DNA of 64,000 nt from Symbiodinium kawagutii. Lineage: Eukaryota > Sar > Dinophyceae > Suessiales > Symbiodiniaceae. This document shows positions 24,739 to 37,400 of this stretch, piece by piece. Under the pieces are notes generated by a model. That model worked only from the letters and a program-made list of their open reading frames with translations. It had not been told where the DNA came from and ran no database searches. Both the position numbers and the translations under genes were made by a program. Position 1 is the first letter of the stretch. Each line of letters starts with the position of its first letter. Where the stretch lies: contig VSDK01022078.1 of the NCBI GenBank assembly GCA_009767595.1, forward strand, positions 298,649-362,648, written 5' to 3'.

Positions 24739-27700
24739 CCCCAACGAATCATCAACTTGGATCTAACCCACCTGTTCGCTTCCTGGACCAACCATCCGCC
24801 ACGAGGTCCTGAAAGTGCTGGAACCACCTGCTTGCCATGTGAAAGTGCTGAGCCTGGCTCCATGTCTCCCAAGTACGTGGACCTCGGGACGCTGGACCTC
24901 ATTCCATCGAAAGGATCAAAGCTGTGGCATGGCAGCGAACGTTCTAGGCATTTGCGTGTGCCCGCCCTGAGCAAAAATGCAAATATGTGAGTAAAGAAAT
25001 AAAATGCATAAACAAATAGATATCTAATCTATTTGAGATATATACAATATATATATATACATATATATACACTTTTTTACCATATCTTTATGCAAATATA
25101 TTTTCAACAAATGAAATGCACATGATTGCATGTAAATCTTCATGTTCGGAAATGCATGAGCTCCGGCAAGTTTCATCCACAACATCTCGCCACTGACACA
25201 AGGCCCAGCCCAGCGGACCCAGCCCAAGGCATCCCGAGTCCTGCAAGCCTTGCGCCTGGTTTTGGCATCGAAAAGGCTGTGAACGTGGAGAACTCTGTGA
25301 CTTTTGTCATCTTTGTCCCAAGGGCCACGTGGCGGATGACGGTGGGTTGGTGATGATGGCTACTCAGGTGGTAGGTTGGAGGGTGATGACGGCTACTAAT
25401 GCTTGAGGGTAGGGGATCAAAAGGTGGTTTACATGGCTGGTTGGTGGTTGATGATGCTAATAATGATTAGTAGTACGGGATGATAAGATAAGGTCAAGCA
25501 ACTGCTACGTGGTTGTGGCTCGTTGGTGGTTTTGATGGCCAATAGGGAATGAAATAAGGTGGTTAATGTTGGCTACTACCAGGAAATGAAATGATGTGGT
25601 TGATGATGGCTACTAATGTTTAATAATATGGGATAGCAAGGGGTGCAAAATGTGGAGGGAATATGGGATAATATCCAACAATGATGGTGGTTACACGCCG
25701 GCAGACCCTAACCTAGAAGTAGAAAATCCACTATAGAAAATGGTTTTACTATAGAAATAGCGGTTTTCAGCTTCCAGGTTAGTTTGCCAGAGGGTAATGA
25801 TGGCTGATAAGGAATTAAATAAGGTGGTTCAATCTTGGTTGGCTGGTGGTTAATGATGGCTATGAATGGTTGACAGTAGTGGACAAAAAGGTGGTTAATA
25901 TGGCTGGCTGGTGGTTGATGATGCTGACAATGATTACTAACATGGGATAATACTAACCAACAATGATGGTTCAGTAACTGCTATAGTTGGTGGTTTGAAT
26001 TGTTTGTGTTTTCCCATCTTTGGGACGGCTGAAGTTGGTTAGTTGGCGCATATTTTTCAGATGGCTCTCTATCAAAATAGAGGTGCCCCTGAACATCTCT
26101 TATTAACAATTCCCGGTAATAAACCCACTTGTCTTTTGGTTCAAAAAAAAACCAAACATGTTATTAACGATTTATAGTAATAGACCATGTATAGTCGTTT
26201 AACACAACTTTTTTTGGGGTCCCTATTGTGAGAAAAAGCCACCAGATAGGTGGTTCAACCAGGTGAACTCAAAGCTCGGCAAGCACGGCATAAAGATACT
26301 CTGAAGTCGTCGCTCCCGGGTCACTGGGCAGCAGCTGATGGGGGCGTTGGATGGCGTTGGACAGAGGTTTGGTTTCGGCCATTTGAAGGACATCAAAGAA
26401 GCCTTTACCTGCATGAAAATGCGGTTGATTTATTGACCTAAGAATGTTAGTCCAGATGTACGCACTGCAATTATATCTTCATTCGGTATACGGATAGTTG
26501 TCCTATATCGGTGATACAAACCTATACTAGGACATACCAACAATGTCGTTCAATTATTAGCCTTGTTGGTCTGGTGTATGAAAGGGACGACTCTTGAAGG
26601 GCCTGCGAATACTTATCCCAGGGCTGTTCTAATGCACCCTGCCACCATCCAAGACATCATGGCTATCAATAAGTAGTTTGGGCATGTTTGGATGGGTTAA
26701 AGAATGTTGAAGATGGCTTTGGCTGGTAGGGCTTTATGGATGTGCTTGAAGCGAGGTACCCTCAACCAACACTGCTAGAGGGTCACTGACCATCATGAAC
26801 CAAGATTGATCGTCATTGATCATCATTACCAATAACATGGTTGTAACCCTTTCCGTAGTTCTAGTCCAGCTGATCATCTCTACATGGTGGTTTCCCACCC
26901 CCAAATCATCCTTTATGGACCGTTTATAGCAATAAAGCTACCATTTTTAGCCATTTTTGGGGGTTGCCAGGGAATGAAGCTGCCATTTATAGCCATTTAT
27001 TGACCATTGATAGTCATAAAACTACTATTTCGAAAAACCACCGCGTGGCATGGTGTTTCTGGTGACCCGCAGGTGCTGAGAGCAGAGTTCTACTGTGGGA
27101 ACGAGCTCCAGGGCCTGAACGAGTTCCAGCTCAGGAGGGCCGTTGCAGGTGTTGCTGAGCTGTGCTGTTGCTGAACTGGCTATGGTTCAATATTAACCAA
27201 CCAATACTGGTTGATAATAACCAACAAACTATAGGGAAAATAATGGTGAATGATAGGGAACCAGGGGTACAGGGTTTTGACCCACAGCCAACTAATCAGC
27301 ATCAGAAATGGATCGTAGCCATGTTGATTGGTGGGCTTTCTGATGTTGCTGATTGGTGGTTTAGAAATGATGTTGATTGATGTTGGCTCATGATGAAATG
27401 CCCACCAATCAACATCAGAAAGCCAATGAACAGCTTTGTTTAAAGTTTTGCCAAATAAAGCGAGAACTGAAAACATGTACTTTTGCCAATTGAACAAGTT
27501 TAGCCATTAAACATTTGCCAATCGGAATGCTCACTGCACATGCTTCCTGCACGGCAGGAGATCGAGCAGGAAAGCTTCAGCCTTAGCCCGAGATCTGAGG
27601 GCCAGGATGGAGTGGCTGTTCCGGTACAGCTGTGAGCAACACGTGATTCTTTAGTTGACAGGAATGCAATAACACAAAAAAACAGAACCAGAACCTATGA

Positions 27701-28578
27701 TAATTAAATTGATAAGCTATGTGAGCCTATGTTTATTTTTGACTCTTAGCTGTTTTGATTCAGAGCTCAGGGCTATATACAGTGCCCAAAAACGCAGGAT
27801 GGGCCGCCACAAAATTCGCTAAAAAGTAAGGGTGCGGGCCCACAAGGTTAGCATCATGGTCACAGGAACTTCATGACAATGCTTCATGGCGGCACACATG
27901 TCAGCATTCCCACAATGGCGATCCCCACCCTGATATGGTTCTCATAGGCACCCCATGTCTCATGGCATAGCTAGGCATTGGCTTAGCTTGGCTTAGCTTC
28001 TGCAGGCAGGTTGGCAGGTTGGTCACGACTCAGGCGAGCTTCCATCAGTGGGTTCCGCTGCGCATGGCACTGGAGAATGCAGACCCTGTGCTTGGCACCA
28101 CGGACGAATGGCCTGGTGATTCATTGGAACGGCTATTGCTATTCATTACTATTCATTCCTTGGCTCACTTGATAGAAAAGAAGAGTTATTGCAGATTAAA
28201 CTGCATAGTCTGTAGTAGTTACGTGTTGATGGTTGATTGGTTCTTGTTGGTTCAGAGGCTTCAATTTGTGGATGATGACTACAGCCAGTTAACGCATGTC
28301 GTTTAAAACAGAACGGTGCACGATGTTCTTTTGTCAGGGAGGTCTCATCCCAGCTGAGCTTTATCAAGCATCCCAGTGCCTCTGCAGGAAACCATGGAAT
28401 GGGGTATGGTTAGCCATGATAGGACTGGCACCAAACCAACATCAACCATGCATTCCTATCACCACCAGGCTGCCCTTGTGCCCCTGTGAGGTTTTGGAAG
28501 GAGGGCGGCTGCAAGAACGGCAAGGAATGCAGACATTGCCACCTGTGCCCTGAGGGCGAGATCCGGCGCAAGAAGAAG
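24739..28578 (+). CDS. CCCH zinc-finger protein (two fingers), multi-exon
   Basis: Two fingers fit C-x8-C-x5-C-x3-H exactly. Finger 1 is in an exon at about 25203-25326 (PCAWFWHRKGC, then ERGEL, CDFCH, LCPKG). Finger 2 is split: 28018-28094 encodes ELPSVGSAAHGTGECRPCA plus two bases of the Trp codon, and 28491-28578 continues FWKEGGCKNGKECRHCHLC and ends GEIRRKKK before GTGAAA. That intron starts GCACCA (GC donor) and ends GTGAG|G, and the phase closes. Likely further exons: about 24739-24920, 27073-27148 (GTGCTG...GCAG|GTGTTG), 27558-27632. CCCH fingers usually bind RNA, and dinoflagellates carry many genes of this exact type. Start, order of middle exons and stop are not fixed. Confidence 0.7.
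27238..27296 (+). repeat. Dispersed repeat, copy 1
   Basis: Shares GGGAACCAGGGGTAC(A/G)GGGT and TTTTGACCCACAGCCA with 40500-40555, with a weaker match upstream. Both copies are on the + strand. Confidence 0.85.
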
Positions 28579-29285
28579 GTGAAACAGGAGCCTGTTGCCA
28601 GGGAGCCAGGGTGGCTTGCCAGGCCCAGTCCATGGTGGGATGCTCTCCCCAGGGTCGATGATGGGATGCTTTCCTTCGTTTGCTGCGCTTAGTCTCAGTT
28701 GTTTCGCATTCTCATCTGGTTGCTTCATTTGCTTCCCAAGTTCGTCTTGAGGTAACCGCTGGGAAAATTTTCAACGCCTGGGCATCACTTTCTACATGAT
28801 TCTCGCCCCCCCATGTGTTGTGGTCCGCTTGGGAGCACCCCAAAAGACATTGCCAGGAAGAAATGAAAGCGATGCTCAGAAGTCAGGGCTGGGACAATGC
28901 CAGCAGCACCTCGGCCAACCGAGTTGCTGATCTCCTTGGCCAGGTTGTCCAGTTGTTCCAATGGTTCCAATGATCAGGACCACGGGATCGCCCATAACCG
29001 GTGTAGCCCAAAGTCATGGGCGATTTTCCCGAACATGTTGGAAGGCACCACTTTGGGCAAGCCATTCCCATGGATGCCGACTTGTCGGTGGCGACTGTTG
29101 TTCTCAGGTGCCTTGGACCAGCAGCTTCTGCAAATGCAACTCTTTCAGCAATGGCCTTGGCCTCAGAGTTGGGATCGCCCCGGCTGATGGAACATGGTGG
29201 TCCCCGGTAGTGGTAGCACCAGTTGTGGTAGCACTGACCATCAACTGGAGCTCAGCATGAACCAACAGACCAATATGAATGGATT
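28579..29285. other. Possible extra exons after the CCCH gene
   Basis: 28880-28970 (GWDNASSTSANRVADLLGQV) and 29110-29180 are open and GC-richer, but competing frames exist and no family is recognised. Confidence 0.25.
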
Positions 29286-29561
29286 TTGGACCTAGCTCAG
29301 TCTGCAAATTCTCAACGCAAGCAGCTCAGCATGTGTCATGTCAAGTTGTGTGCTCAGGCAGGCGCATATGTTTGCAGCCAATTGGATTCAATCATCTATG
29401 GCACCTGGGATGCATATGGCCTTGACCTCGCTTGTTGGCTTCTAAACAACGGGGGTTCTGCAGCTAAGGAGTCCTTGTCGCTGGAAGGCTATCCAGAAGG
29501 CTATCCAGAAGGCTATCCAGAAGGCTATCCAGAAGGTTATCCAGAAGGTTATCCAAGCTGA
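29286..29561 (+). CDS. Reading frame ending in (EGYP)n repeats
   Basis: The frame ends with a 12-bp repeat (GAAGGCTATCCA) encoding six EGYP units, then Ser and a stop (TGA). The preceding part has no recognised domain. It might be a terminal exon or only a minisatellite in a chance frame. Confidence 0.3.
   Translation: MDLAQSANSQRKQLSMCHVKLCAQAGAYVCSQLDSIIYGTWDAYGLDLACWLLNNGGSAAKESLSLEGYPEGYPEGYPEGYPEGYPEGYPS
29486..29560. repeat. 12-bp minisatellite GAAGGCTATCCA
   Basis: Six tandem copies; the last two carry a C to T change (GGTTATCC). Confidence 0.9.
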
Positions 29562-31425
29562 CCAGGATGATGGAGGATTTGCAAGGATGAAATTTGTTGG
29601 CTTTTTTCCCGGCAGAAGCGAAAAGCAAGCCCGGCCTCGTTTGAAACGACGACCTCTTGCAAATAAGACTCGCTGGGATGTACAGTACAGACCCCCCCAA
29701 GAAGCAGGTGTCCTGCTACAGCAACGACTCAACAGCCCTGATAGCTTGTTGTTTGTGCTTGGATTCTTTGGAATCCATTCACCATTTTGAACAGGATCCT
29801 GCTTCAGTAGTTCGTTCACTTGCACGGCTCAAGTGCCAAATACGACACCCCATGGGCGGACTGGGAAACACCAGTGCCTATTTTTCCCTTGTGCAGTGCG
29901 AGAATTGCCGATGCGCAAAAGAGGGAGATGATGGGAGATGATGGGAGATGATGGCAGATGGACGTGGGAAAGCACATGGAAGCAACAAGCAAACGGACAA
30001 ACATGATCAATCTTGGCAGGGACAGCGGCAACTGGGGAAGCTCCTGAAGGTTGCAGTCGGTTCATACATTGGAGGATAGCAACACGCACCCCATGCAGTT
30101 CCTTCACACCCTGGACGCCTAGTGCTTAACAGTGACAGTGGTAGTGACTTGGTCCTACTATGGGCCATTGTTTTTGGCAAGAGATTTACAAGCCCATAAA
30201 TGTAATCAAGAATGAAAGGTCCAAAGGCTTCGCACAGCACGTTTGGTAGCTCATCCTTGTCACGTTGCTGTTTGTGTTGCTGTCTCTGTGAAGTTTTTGG
30301 AAGGACAGCAACCTTGCCGCATCGCCAGAAACAGATCATGGCAAACCTTGATCAATGCTTGCATCATTGGGTCATGAAACGCCCAGGATTCATCCAGACA
30401 GGAACTAACTGACGCATGTTCTCAGGGCTCAAGGAACAGTGTGATTGGACATTCGTTCTTTTGCTCAACTTCAATTGACCCAATTGCGATTATCACTTAT
30501 CATCTTTAACCACTGTCCCAACCCTGGTCCCAAATGTTTATGGGTCGAAACAGGCTACCTTCAGCGAAACCCAATTTATGTTAGGATCTTCATCTAACCC
30601 TTTTTGCTTGGTTGATCTTGGCCCATAGCCAAGTTGTGGTTTCTCAAAATAGAGGGCCCCTAAATTATCCATTACTCGTCATTTTTTATGATGAACGAAG
30701 CAATTTTGGCTATTTGAAGAAACCACCATATAGTAGCTGTTCAACTATGATCGTGAGTGACTATCCCCTTTAAATCCCTACTCTGAACCATTAGAATCCC
30801 TCAAACAACTATCATTATTACTATTGCTCACCCTAGAAAATCTTTTGGTTTTCCCTATTATTAACCATTATAATCTCCTATAGGTCATGATTGTCGATGA
30901 CTGTCCCCTATTAATCCCTTGCATTGACCACTGTTTAACCAAATGCTTTGAAAACCCTCGGAGAGTCGCCGCAGTGTTTCCCCCGTCAGCGCCAAGGCCC
31001 AGTATTCGGTGTTGTCACAGTTGTAGCCGGAGCCCTGCTGGCCACACAGGCAGGGATCGATGGTGAACTGGTGCTGATTGGTTGGTTGGTTGGTGAGGTG
31101 GTTGGTTAGTTGCTTGGTTGATTGGTTAGTTGGTCAACCAGTTGGTCAACCAGCTGGTTGATGGGTTAGTTGATGCTTGACTTTCCACTGTCTTGATTGC
31201 TTGGTTCCACTGTTGGCTGGCGCCCTATGTTTCCAGTTGCCATTACCAAGCTCAAAGAACAGTAGTAGAAACCAACTGGTTACTATCTCATGGTAAGTGG
31301 AAGCAGGATCAGGGCTAGTTTGCTGCTGCTTATGGCTGGCCATGGCTGGTTATGGCTAATGGCTGCTCATAACCATCATAACTGGTTATAAGCAGCTGGT
31401 TTGCTGCTACCAATGGCTGCTACCA
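29562..31425. other. Spacer without a supported gene
   Basis: Simple patches (GATGGGAGAT at 29926-29955, TTGGTTGG at 31075-31170) and short unrelated frames. No gene recognised. Confidence 0.5.
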
Positions 31426-34400
31426 ATGGCTGCTAGGCGCGGGCTCGGCGCACCCCGCGGGCTTCGCGCGTGGCACGGGCGGCTGGACGCAAGCACCTGG
31501 GCAGCCATGAATGGATGGCCATGGATGGCCATGGATGGCCATGGGAGTTGCCACAGGTAAGCCACGGAACCTGGACGAGTTGAATGGTTTGAATGTCTTT
31601 GAATCGTTATAGCTCATGGTTTGAAAGTAGTTCAAAGCACCTTATCTGGCAATAAGGTGTATAACATGAAGTGATCATTTGACTTTGTAATAATTTAGCA
31701 TGTAAGTTTTAATGCATAAAATGGCGGTCATATTATGGTTTCGAAATGCTGTTTCACCATTAAACCATATGCATTAATGTCTACCCAGGATTTAAAACCC
31801 CAGGTTGATGAATACGAGGTATCCCCCAACAGCCTTGGTTTCCGTTTAAAATGGTAACCCCCCCAATTTATCAACCTGGGCTTTTTCAATCCTGGGTTGG
31901 CATTATTGGTTTCAACTTTGTGTAGTACATATGGTATATTCTTGTATTATATAACAGAATGTAAAATCAAGTTGCTTACGGCTTACAATACAATATGACA
32001 TAGAATTTATACAACTGTGTGTTATGATTAAGCTTTGTTATATAGTACGTAACATCAAATGGCAGTCATAGTGGATAGATTAATCGTGCTTGTGATTCGT
32101 TGCTTCAGCCGCTCTCACAGTCCAGGCGCATCCTGGTGATGGGTGGCACGCGCTTCATTGGTTGCTACCTCGTGGCGAAGCTACGGGAACTGGGTCACAG
32201 CGTCGTGCCATGGCGGGTCGAAACAGCATGTTCCGCTGGTGCTTGCGGTGAGATTTGATGTGTTAAAAGCATAATCTGGCTGATGGGTTTCTTTGGGATT
32301 TACCACCATTAGTTGATAGTGGTGAATAATGAGGGGATGATAAGCAACAATAGTGGTTCAACAACTACTGGCTGATGGTTTGATTGACTTTTTTGATTTT
32401 CCCCACGTAATTACTCAGAAATGGTTGGTTGACTCATATCCTTACGGGGGGTCGAAACCACCAAGCAGGAAGCCTTGTGGTTGATTTGGTTTATTTCCAA
32501 ATTCTTTGTGGTTAAAACCGCATGATCCTTGTGTTAAATTGATTCTTAAAAGACAAATCTGACAAGAGCCGGCGAATCCAGAGCTGGCATCGGAACAAGC
32601 TGCACTATTTCCGTTGGAGCAACCACGGCAATCAGTTGCTGGAATGGTTGTGGCGGTCCTGTTTTTGAGCCCGCGGTTGTTGAAGTTGGCCCCGCAAACG
32701 TCTGATCGGTGGATCACATTTCGGGCTGCGACCTTGCCACGCACTGAGGTGGTATGCAACCGGGGCAGGACCAACGGTGGCAAACCAGAATCACAGCTGC
32801 ATGAGGACCAGGAAAGAGCAATACCCCATAACAATCTGCACTAAATGTGCTTGTGGAGACTTGTGCGTGTGTGATTGAATCTGTAAGTAAATTCATCTTG
32901 TTTGCTGCATATCCTGTCCGTGGCTAGCAGAGTTGCATCATAAACTCCATGATTTTCTATGCGAAAATGCAGCAGTGAAGCTATGCCGCTTGAGCTGTAG
33001 CATCAGATGATTCTCACAAAGGAACGGCTGCCGGGAGTCAGCGATGCTGAGTACCAGAAGATGTTAGAGGTGCCGAGACTCGACTATCGGACGGTATTGT
33101 GGAAACCACCTCATACGCCATGTCGCGGCGTTCGTATATGTTCGTGCACAAGGAATAGAAGCATTGAAAAGCAGCAGAAAGAAAGGGACAAAGACCAAAT
33201 GCTCAGGTTTGTGTCTTTGGGTTTTGTTTGACGGCCATGCTAACAACGTATATGGAGGCAACGCCGAGAATTTTCGGGGTTGGCCGAACTGAGGACACAC
33301 GGGGACCTACAACCGTCTTTTCCACCGTTGCACGATTTAATCTGGCCCCTAAGAATCAGAATCCTAGGCCCACCACACACATGAGAGGTAGCCAGGGGGC
33401 ATCCGCCACCTGATCTACGGCTTACCAGCCACGGGTTCCATCGGTGACGTCAACGCTTTGCCCCGCACAGGGGGTCACCGTGCTGCCCGCCGATCGCAAG
33501 CAGCCGGATAACCTTAAGCGGGTTATTGCCGCAGCAACTCGGCTGTGGTGGGAAGATTTTCCTCATCCCAGCACCTTTCAGCATGAAACGATGGCGTTCA
33601 TAGGGTCTGCCAATGGCATTTTCTCTTTGGAAGAGTTTGTTTCAATCTGTTTCATCTCTGAATCTGTGGCACTTGGGCTCCAAGGCTGGCAAGTTCGACG
33701 TGGTGTTCGACAACAATGTTCGGAAGTTGGAGGAGATCCAACCGGTGGTGCAAGGAATTAAGGCGGGGACCGTGGCCTTGTTCACTGGAGGCTTGTTGCT
33801 CAGTTGCTGGTGAAGTATCTATGCTGTGCTGGGTCCATGGCTCTGTCGAATGTTGATCACTTCGAAATCGCAAATTTGTCAAAACCTGCTAGTGATGCTG
33901 GTGATTCATAGATCTTTCTGATTCGCAAAGGGCCTTGCTTTTCCATGCGTCATGGCCAAGCCACTGGGGGAAGACCTCCTGACCCACCGAGCCATGAAAC
34001 GGTCGAAGCTGGGCTGAGGCAAAGGGAGGCTGCGAGCAGTTCATCATGATGAGCAGTGCTGGTGTCTATGGCCCCACTGATGCTTGACAGCATGGATGGC
34101 CATCCCGGGCCGGTCCTTGGAGACAGGATTGACCGGTGAATAAGCGACATCCATCAACATCGATCAGCCATCCATCAGCCATCCATCAGCCATCCATCAG
34201 GCATCCATCAGCCATCCATCAGCCATCCATCAGCCATCCATCAGCCATCAATGATGACTCAGCAGCTGCCCATCGCAACCCCTTACAGCTCAGGATGTCC
34301 TGCCGCTAAACGAGATGACTCCAGGAGACCCCAACTCTCGCCACAAGGTCAGGCTCCGGCAGCAGATCCTGAAGCGCTTTATGCACAACGGTTCCTTTCA

Positions 34401-37400
34401 GAAATTCGCATCGTTGGAAGTAAACATAAGTGAACGATGCGGTGACTACTGTAGTGATTGAATGAACTGAATGTGATGGATATTGATTTCTATTCAGTGT
34501 CTCACGCCCTGGGAGGACAAGCTGGCTTGCGAGAAATACCTCGAGTCGGAGGGACTGAACTGGACATCGATTCGCCCGGTCTACATCTATGGATGCTTGG
34601 ATCCAAGACGTGCTTGGTTCAGCTGGCGCCTTGGACCCCTTGGCTTCTTCTCACAAATCGGCCAAATGATCAATGGCTAGCAACGAATTTGATGAATCAG
34701 TGGAAATGTTCAATTCCGTGTCACTCCGTATGAATGGGTAAGCAATGGTAAGCATGAATTGGTCACTCAGCATGATCTATTTGCTCTGGCTCATTGTTCC
34801 TTCAATTGTGCGTGTTGAATGGTTCTGGTGGACCGCTGAAGACCTGGCATCCACAGCTAGTCCCGTTCACGAAAACTGGTTGCAGTGGAGCTGGTGATCA
34901 TGGTTATTCACTCTGATCATATGATTCAACAAATATTCAACCACCATCTTGGTCATTATCCCATAGGTCAGCGCTAAGCCTGGAGAGAGAGAGGTCCTAT
35001 AGTGGTATTCCAAGCTATTTACAACCTACTGCTGGGTTTTGATCAATGATGACATGATATCCTATAGGTGGATCATTACCACTCTACTATGAGTTGATCA
35101 TGATCCACCTACTGTTTTATTGATCCACCTATAGCATACGATCCACCTATATGTGGATCATATCCATTATAACTCCACCCTGATTAGCCGAGTATTACCG
35201 ATTATGATATGATTCACCTTTCAAATCATCTATTATCCTGTCATATAGGTTAATCAAGTCACTGTCATATCACTCGAGTATAACTCCACTATTCTACTTG
35301 CCTATTACTGATATGATAAACTACCTATTGTATGATCCAGTATAGATGGATGGCTCCACTTGTAGGATCCGTTATGAGTTGATCATGATCAAGAGAAGTG
35401 GAGTTGTAATGATCCACCTACATTCCTATATTATGGTAAATAGTTGAAATGGATAGTCCATTATAGTTACTATAGTTATCCAATTTTATTTACTGTTGAT
35501 ATGATGTGGATGATACCATTACAAAAAAATATATACTATTGAAATATTATACTAGTGATAAGCCAATCATCAAATGGTACACGATCTATTCCAATATTAT
35601 AGTTATTATAGGTATGGATTATTATAGAATGGTATGGGTCATATCGTTATAGCATTATGTCATTGATATATTGCACCATTGATATGATGATTATATTGGT
35701 ATTTTTTATATGATTGATCTGATATGGTATCATTATACTATTAGATTATATCCTTGATATTTAGATAAATGTAGATATAACTGTATGAAAATATATTTAT
35801 TCATATTATCTTATTGATCTGATATGATCCACCTCCATTTCGCCAGGACCTCTGAACTACAACCCCGTGGAGCGCTACTTCTTCGACCGTGTGACGCGGG
35901 GGCGCCCCGTGTGCGTCCCCTACGGTGGGAAGTACATCACACAGCTGGGCCATTGCGAAGACCTGGCGGATTTCATGGCCAAATGTGTTGGGAATGGAGT
36001 TCCTGGGTGAAAGAACTGATGTTGGTGAAGACTGATATGGGTGAAGGGTTAACAATGGTGAATGATGAATGATTAATGAATAATGAATAATGGTGAATGG
36101 TGTAATGATGAATGATGAATGATTGATGGTGAATGGTGAATGGTGATTAATATGGATCGAAATGGTGAATGGTTGGTGAATGGTGCATGGTGATTATTAT
36201 GAATCGAAATGGTGAATGGTTGATTGATGGATTGGTTGATTGATGGATTGGTTGATGATGATGGGTGATGATGATGATGATGATGATGATGGGTAATTGG
36301 TGGTTGGTCAATGGTTGATTGATGGATTGGTTGGGAATGGGGGGTTGATGGTTAATTGATTGGTGTCATGGTAGATCGCTGGTGTTCGCTGACTTTGTTT
36401 GAAAAGAGCACCGCGATCAGAGCCAATGGCGATTCAATGACCAGTGTCATCCAGTTTTCTGCTTTGTGAGGGCCCAATCTGATCAGTGGTTTCAAGTCTT
36501 TGTTGATCAGTTGCATTTTTGGGGATCACTAGTTGAACGATGTTCGATTACAACAAGATCCAAATTTATGTTGAACATAACCCACTAGTTGAACCCTAGG
36601 CAACCTAATTGTTTAACATAAGTAGTCATAAGCAGCATTTTTTCTGCTAAATAATTCAATAGTGCAGTTTGGGGATGGGGTCCATGGCACAAGTCCAACC
36701 ACTGAGGCCGTCAGAGGTCAAGTGTACAACGTCTCCAGCCAGGAGAACTGCAAGCTGTGCTGGGAAGGGGACAGAGAAGCGATCACTGCTTGGCCCGAGG
36801 CACCATCGCCGGACTTTAGAAACGACATTGTTAACCATCAACATCTTAACCATGACCATGTTAACCATGACAATGTTGACCATGGCCATGTTAACCATCA
36901 ACATCCTAACCATAGCCATGTTAACCATCACCATGTTTACCATGACCATATGAGACATAGCCATTCGCTGTTCACCTCCAGCCGCCGGCCAGGAGTATGT
37001 GACCTTCGATGGTATGGCCAAGGTCTGTGCTGAGGCGGCGGGCATCGCGGATCCGCAGATTGTGCACTACGACCCGAAGACGGTGGAGGTGCAGCCGACA
37101 GTTCTCGTTGCGCTCCACTTGCGCCGGTTGTGACAAAGGAGCTGTCGCAACTGTTGACCAAAATATACTGTACCTTTATGGGAAAGTTCACTGTCTTGAC
37201 TGTTTCGTATGTGCCTTTGGGACGATACAGTTTAATTTGAGATGTTTCCACATTTGTTTCTTTTACCATTGGTAAGTAGCATCTGACCATACTTCTGCAT
37301 TCTTTGGTCGTGATGATGGAGCTGGATGCCGCTGACTGTGATGATGGTGAGCATTTGCGTATATATCTATTTATTTATTTATGTATTTGTCTATCTATTT

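Noticed and set aside
29442..29825. 127-codon minus-strand frame with WIAF repeats
   Set aside because: Antisense reading of the 12-bp EGYP minisatellite.
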